From: Bacteroidia bacterium
Lineage (GTDB): Bacteria > Bacteroidota > Bacteroidia > Cytophagales > Cyclobacteriaceae
Length of the DNA stretch: 9,010 nucleotides
Direction: 5' to 3'
NCBI GenBank assembly: GCA_012031955.1
Contig: JAAURZ010000060.1
Coordinates: 1 to 9,010 of the forward strand
Part shown: piece by piece, positions 7,073-9,010 of the stretch
Layout: the number at the start of each line of letters is the position of its first letter
Numbering within the stretch: the stretch's first letter is position 1
Position numbers and translations under genes: made by a program
Notes under the pieces: generated by a model
Databases searched by the model: none
Seen by the model: only the letters and a program-made list of their open reading frames with translations
What the model was told of the DNA's origin: nothing

Positions 7073-9010
7073 GAGACCGAATAGGTCAACGAAATTAGTG
7101 GGATTGTTATACGTGTAGTTATAGGGACTCCACGTCATCATGTCTTCAGACAATGGATCAACAACACCCCACCGGCCCAGCTCGGGCATGTACATTCTGG
7201 CGCCGTAATCCAACCAATCAAGATCAAGTTCGTCGTGCAACTCCTTTCCGTTGTATAAAAACTTCTGAGGCGTTGCATGCTCTCTTGAATGCATGTTGTA
7301 GCTGAGTCCAAAAGCATAGTAGCCATTCTCCTGCACTACCGCAGACTTGATATGCTCCACTTTAAAATCATCAAAGAACACCTCCACCGGCAACGGGTTG
7401 TCGTTGGACAGATAAATATACATATAGCCGGCTTCTTTTATGACGATCTCCGCCGACAACTTTTCGTGGGCGATGTCGCTTCCGGTTTCGCGCGCCAGGG
7501 TTGTCACTTTCACGAAGTTTGTTTGCGAGGTGTCGCCGATGATGGGTTCGTAGTCGCTGTTGAAGGTGATGTAGTTGAGGCAGGCCATCGGCGCGCTTCC
7601 GCCGGCCGGGTCTTTGTTGAGTACCGAGCCGTACGGGAATGATGATGTACTTGTGGAATATCCTCCACCATCTATGACCACGCCGGCGCCGGCCGCGCCG
7701 TTCGCTATCATGGCGAGAAACGCAACGAGTGCTTGCGAGTTGGTGGCGTTGCCATCTACATACTTGGCGTATACTTCCATGCGGATGGTATCGCCCGGCA
7801 TTACGCTGAGTGATTTGGCCAACCCGTATTGCTCATTCTCGCCGCCGCTGAGCCGCTGCGCGTAGCCGGTAGCCGATCCGTTGGTATGATCGAAGATGGA
7901 TGACTGCACCCGTCGCGCATTTTCTGTGCGCAGGAATGCACTTTGTTCTAGTGCGGCATTCGCTTCGAGCGTTGCCGTAGCGCTGTCGGCTTCCTGATTC
8001 GCGGTAAACGTGATCCGCACGTTACCCAGGTGATCTTTTAGATGGTACTGATACTCTGACTCTGTGCCTGGGATTATCCTGCCTTCCTCGTGGTTGATGA
8101 ATTTGAGGGTGTCGTTTTCGTAAAAGAATTCGCCGAGGTAGTCGCTGGTTTTGTTTTGTGTGCCCGTTACGGTCTGGTATAGTTTTTACCGGTGGCGTCG
8201 TAGGTGTAGTTTACTTGATCGCCGTTGGTTTTGGTGACTGTGCCCGGCAGATTGAGATGATTGTATGTAATAGCGGCGATGTCTTTGTTTTTGTCTTCGG
8301 TCATACTGCCGTTGAGGTCGTAATTGTATTCACCGGCTTGCTGTGTGCGTTCTTTAAAACCGTTTTCTTCTTCATGCATTTTTACGGCATCGTCTACACG
8401 GGTAAGTTGGTTTCCTTTATAGGTGTAGGTGAGTTGATCCATGGTGCCGTAGAGGCCCTCGCCCAACCTGCCGGTGCGTATGAGGGAGAGGATGTTGCCA
8501 TTGAGGTCGTAGCCAGGTTGCGTGGCGGTGCCAAGCTGTTCGTTGAATCGGTTATTGTTGAGTGGGTTGTGCAGGTCGTAGTACTGTGCTTTGGTAAGGC
8601 GGTTCATTCTGTCGTAGGTGTAGCCGTACGATTGAATGCCGGGTGCGGCACTCTTCCAGATTATCTCGCTGATGTTGCCGTTGTACTGGGCCGCGCCGCC
8701 GTTGGCAGTGGGATTGTTGTAATTCAGTTGCATGCTGAACAAACGCTTTCCATCGGCAGTGGGGTCGTTCACTCCCGTTAACCAGCCCCTGATGTTGTAC
8801 CGGTAATCAATGTGTTGTTTAAATTTTTTTCCAGCATCTTCACTATGCAGCTTCTTGGTGATGAGCTGGCCGAGTTCGTTGTATTGGTTGGCGCTCAATA
8901 AAACATACGCTTCGTTGTTCACCTGGTGCCAGGTCTTCATAAGCCGGCCGCATGGTCGTATTCAAACTTGCGGGTGATGGTGGTGGCAGGACCTGTGCTT
9001 AAGGTGTGCG
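6293..9010 (-). CDS. RHS-repeat protein with variable C-terminal toxin, 5' end outside
   Basis: This is the 3' part of a large RHS/YD-repeat protein. Such proteins form a hollow beta-shell that encloses a C-terminal toxin used against competing cells. YD-type repeats run from the right edge (YTYDRMNRLTKAQYYD, YDLNGNILSL, YNYDLNGSMTED, ITYNHLNLPG). DHLGNVR follows at 8035-8015, then a beta-rich insert and the hallmark end of the core, DYGARMYMPELGRW (7210-7169), VDPLSED, WSPYNY and DLFGL (7087-7073). About 250 variable residues follow. The frame breaks four times: one base missing near 8943-8950 (restoring YDHAGRLMKTW), one in the T-run 8183-8187 (GKKLYQTVTG), one in the A-run 6843-6847 (VDGKFIGVSGQGAWEHY), and one extra in the G-run 6590-6593 (APIAGGELLGATGAYQIG). 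Without repair it splits into unbroken pieces at about 8167-8940, 6728-8020, 6456-6821 and 6293-6571. The stop overlaps the next gene as ATGA. Confidence 0.85.
7320..8005 (-). other. Beta-sandwich-like insert within the RHS core
   Basis: Between the RHS motif DHLGNVRITF and the segment ENGYYAFGLSYN there are about 225 residues without YD repeats. They contain LSVMPGDTIRMEVYAKYVDG, ALVAFLAMIANGAAGAG, YITFNSDYEPI and LSAEIVIKEAGYMYIYLSND, then PLPVEVFFDDFKVEH. The closing pattern of beta strands around YMYIYLSND and VFFDDFKV resembles a jelly-roll or carbohydrate-binding module. In my recollection similar inserts occur in RHS proteins of Cytophagales, but no family was assigned. It sits in one unbroken frame. 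Confidence 0.5.

Noticed and set aside
8158..8781. A 207-residue open frame on the plus strand
   Set aside because: It is antisense to RHS YD repeats, which are recognisable on the minus strand. The valine-rich product is typical of a shadow frame.
1..9010. tRNA or rRNA genes, CRISPR arrays, insertion sequences, attachment sites, riboswitches
   Set aside because: I looked for cloverleaf ends, regularly spaced repeats, transposase motifs with terminal inverted repeats and long direct repeats, and saw none. The absence of a mobile element by eye does not exclude recombination at the RHS core.

Overview
The window looks like part of a Bacteroidota chromosome, probably Cytophagales-like. This is inferred from the style of the proteins (a DusB C-terminus, an S9 lipoprotein peptidase, an RHS protein with a beta-sandwich insert) and from the lack of clear Shine-Dalgarno sites. 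I could not confirm it by a search.

The left part (1-4179) is ordinary and fairly GC-rich. It holds the C-terminal end of a tRNA-dihydrouridine synthase (dusB), an EamA/DMT-family transporter, a convergent secreted endonuclease/exonuclease/phosphatase-family protein, and a divergent S9-family lipoprotein peptidase. The peptidase reads correctly only if two single missing A bases are restored, in A-runs at 3642-3645 and 3916-3920. A strong hairpin at 4206-4235 lies between it and the next operon. Its T-tract is on the minus strand.

The right part (4311-9010) is one minus-strand polymorphic-toxin cassette, read from right to left. It starts with the 3' part of an RHS-repeat protein that continues past the window edge. 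Next come a conserved RHS core ending near 7073, a variable AT-rich C-terminal cargo ending at 6293, and then at least four small, AT-rich, tightly spaced genes: 6296-5799, 5792-5235, 5245-4997 and about 4909-4311. The first overlaps the RHS stop by ATGA and is the natural candidate immunity gene. The last appears to encode a protein with about three membrane segments. I recognise no family for the cargo or for any of the four small genes.

Most genes in the cassette are broken by single-base indels, mostly in short homopolymer runs. Restoring them joins stretches that are convincingly coding in different frames, so several genes are much longer than any single open frame. I infer that most of these indels are sequencing or assembly errors, although real decay of a toxin-immunity locus is not excluded. 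The proposed way of working is that the RHS shell delivers the C-terminal toxin and the downstream genes protect the producer and perhaps neutralise related toxins. That role rests on gene order and family knowledge, not on recognised immunity domains.
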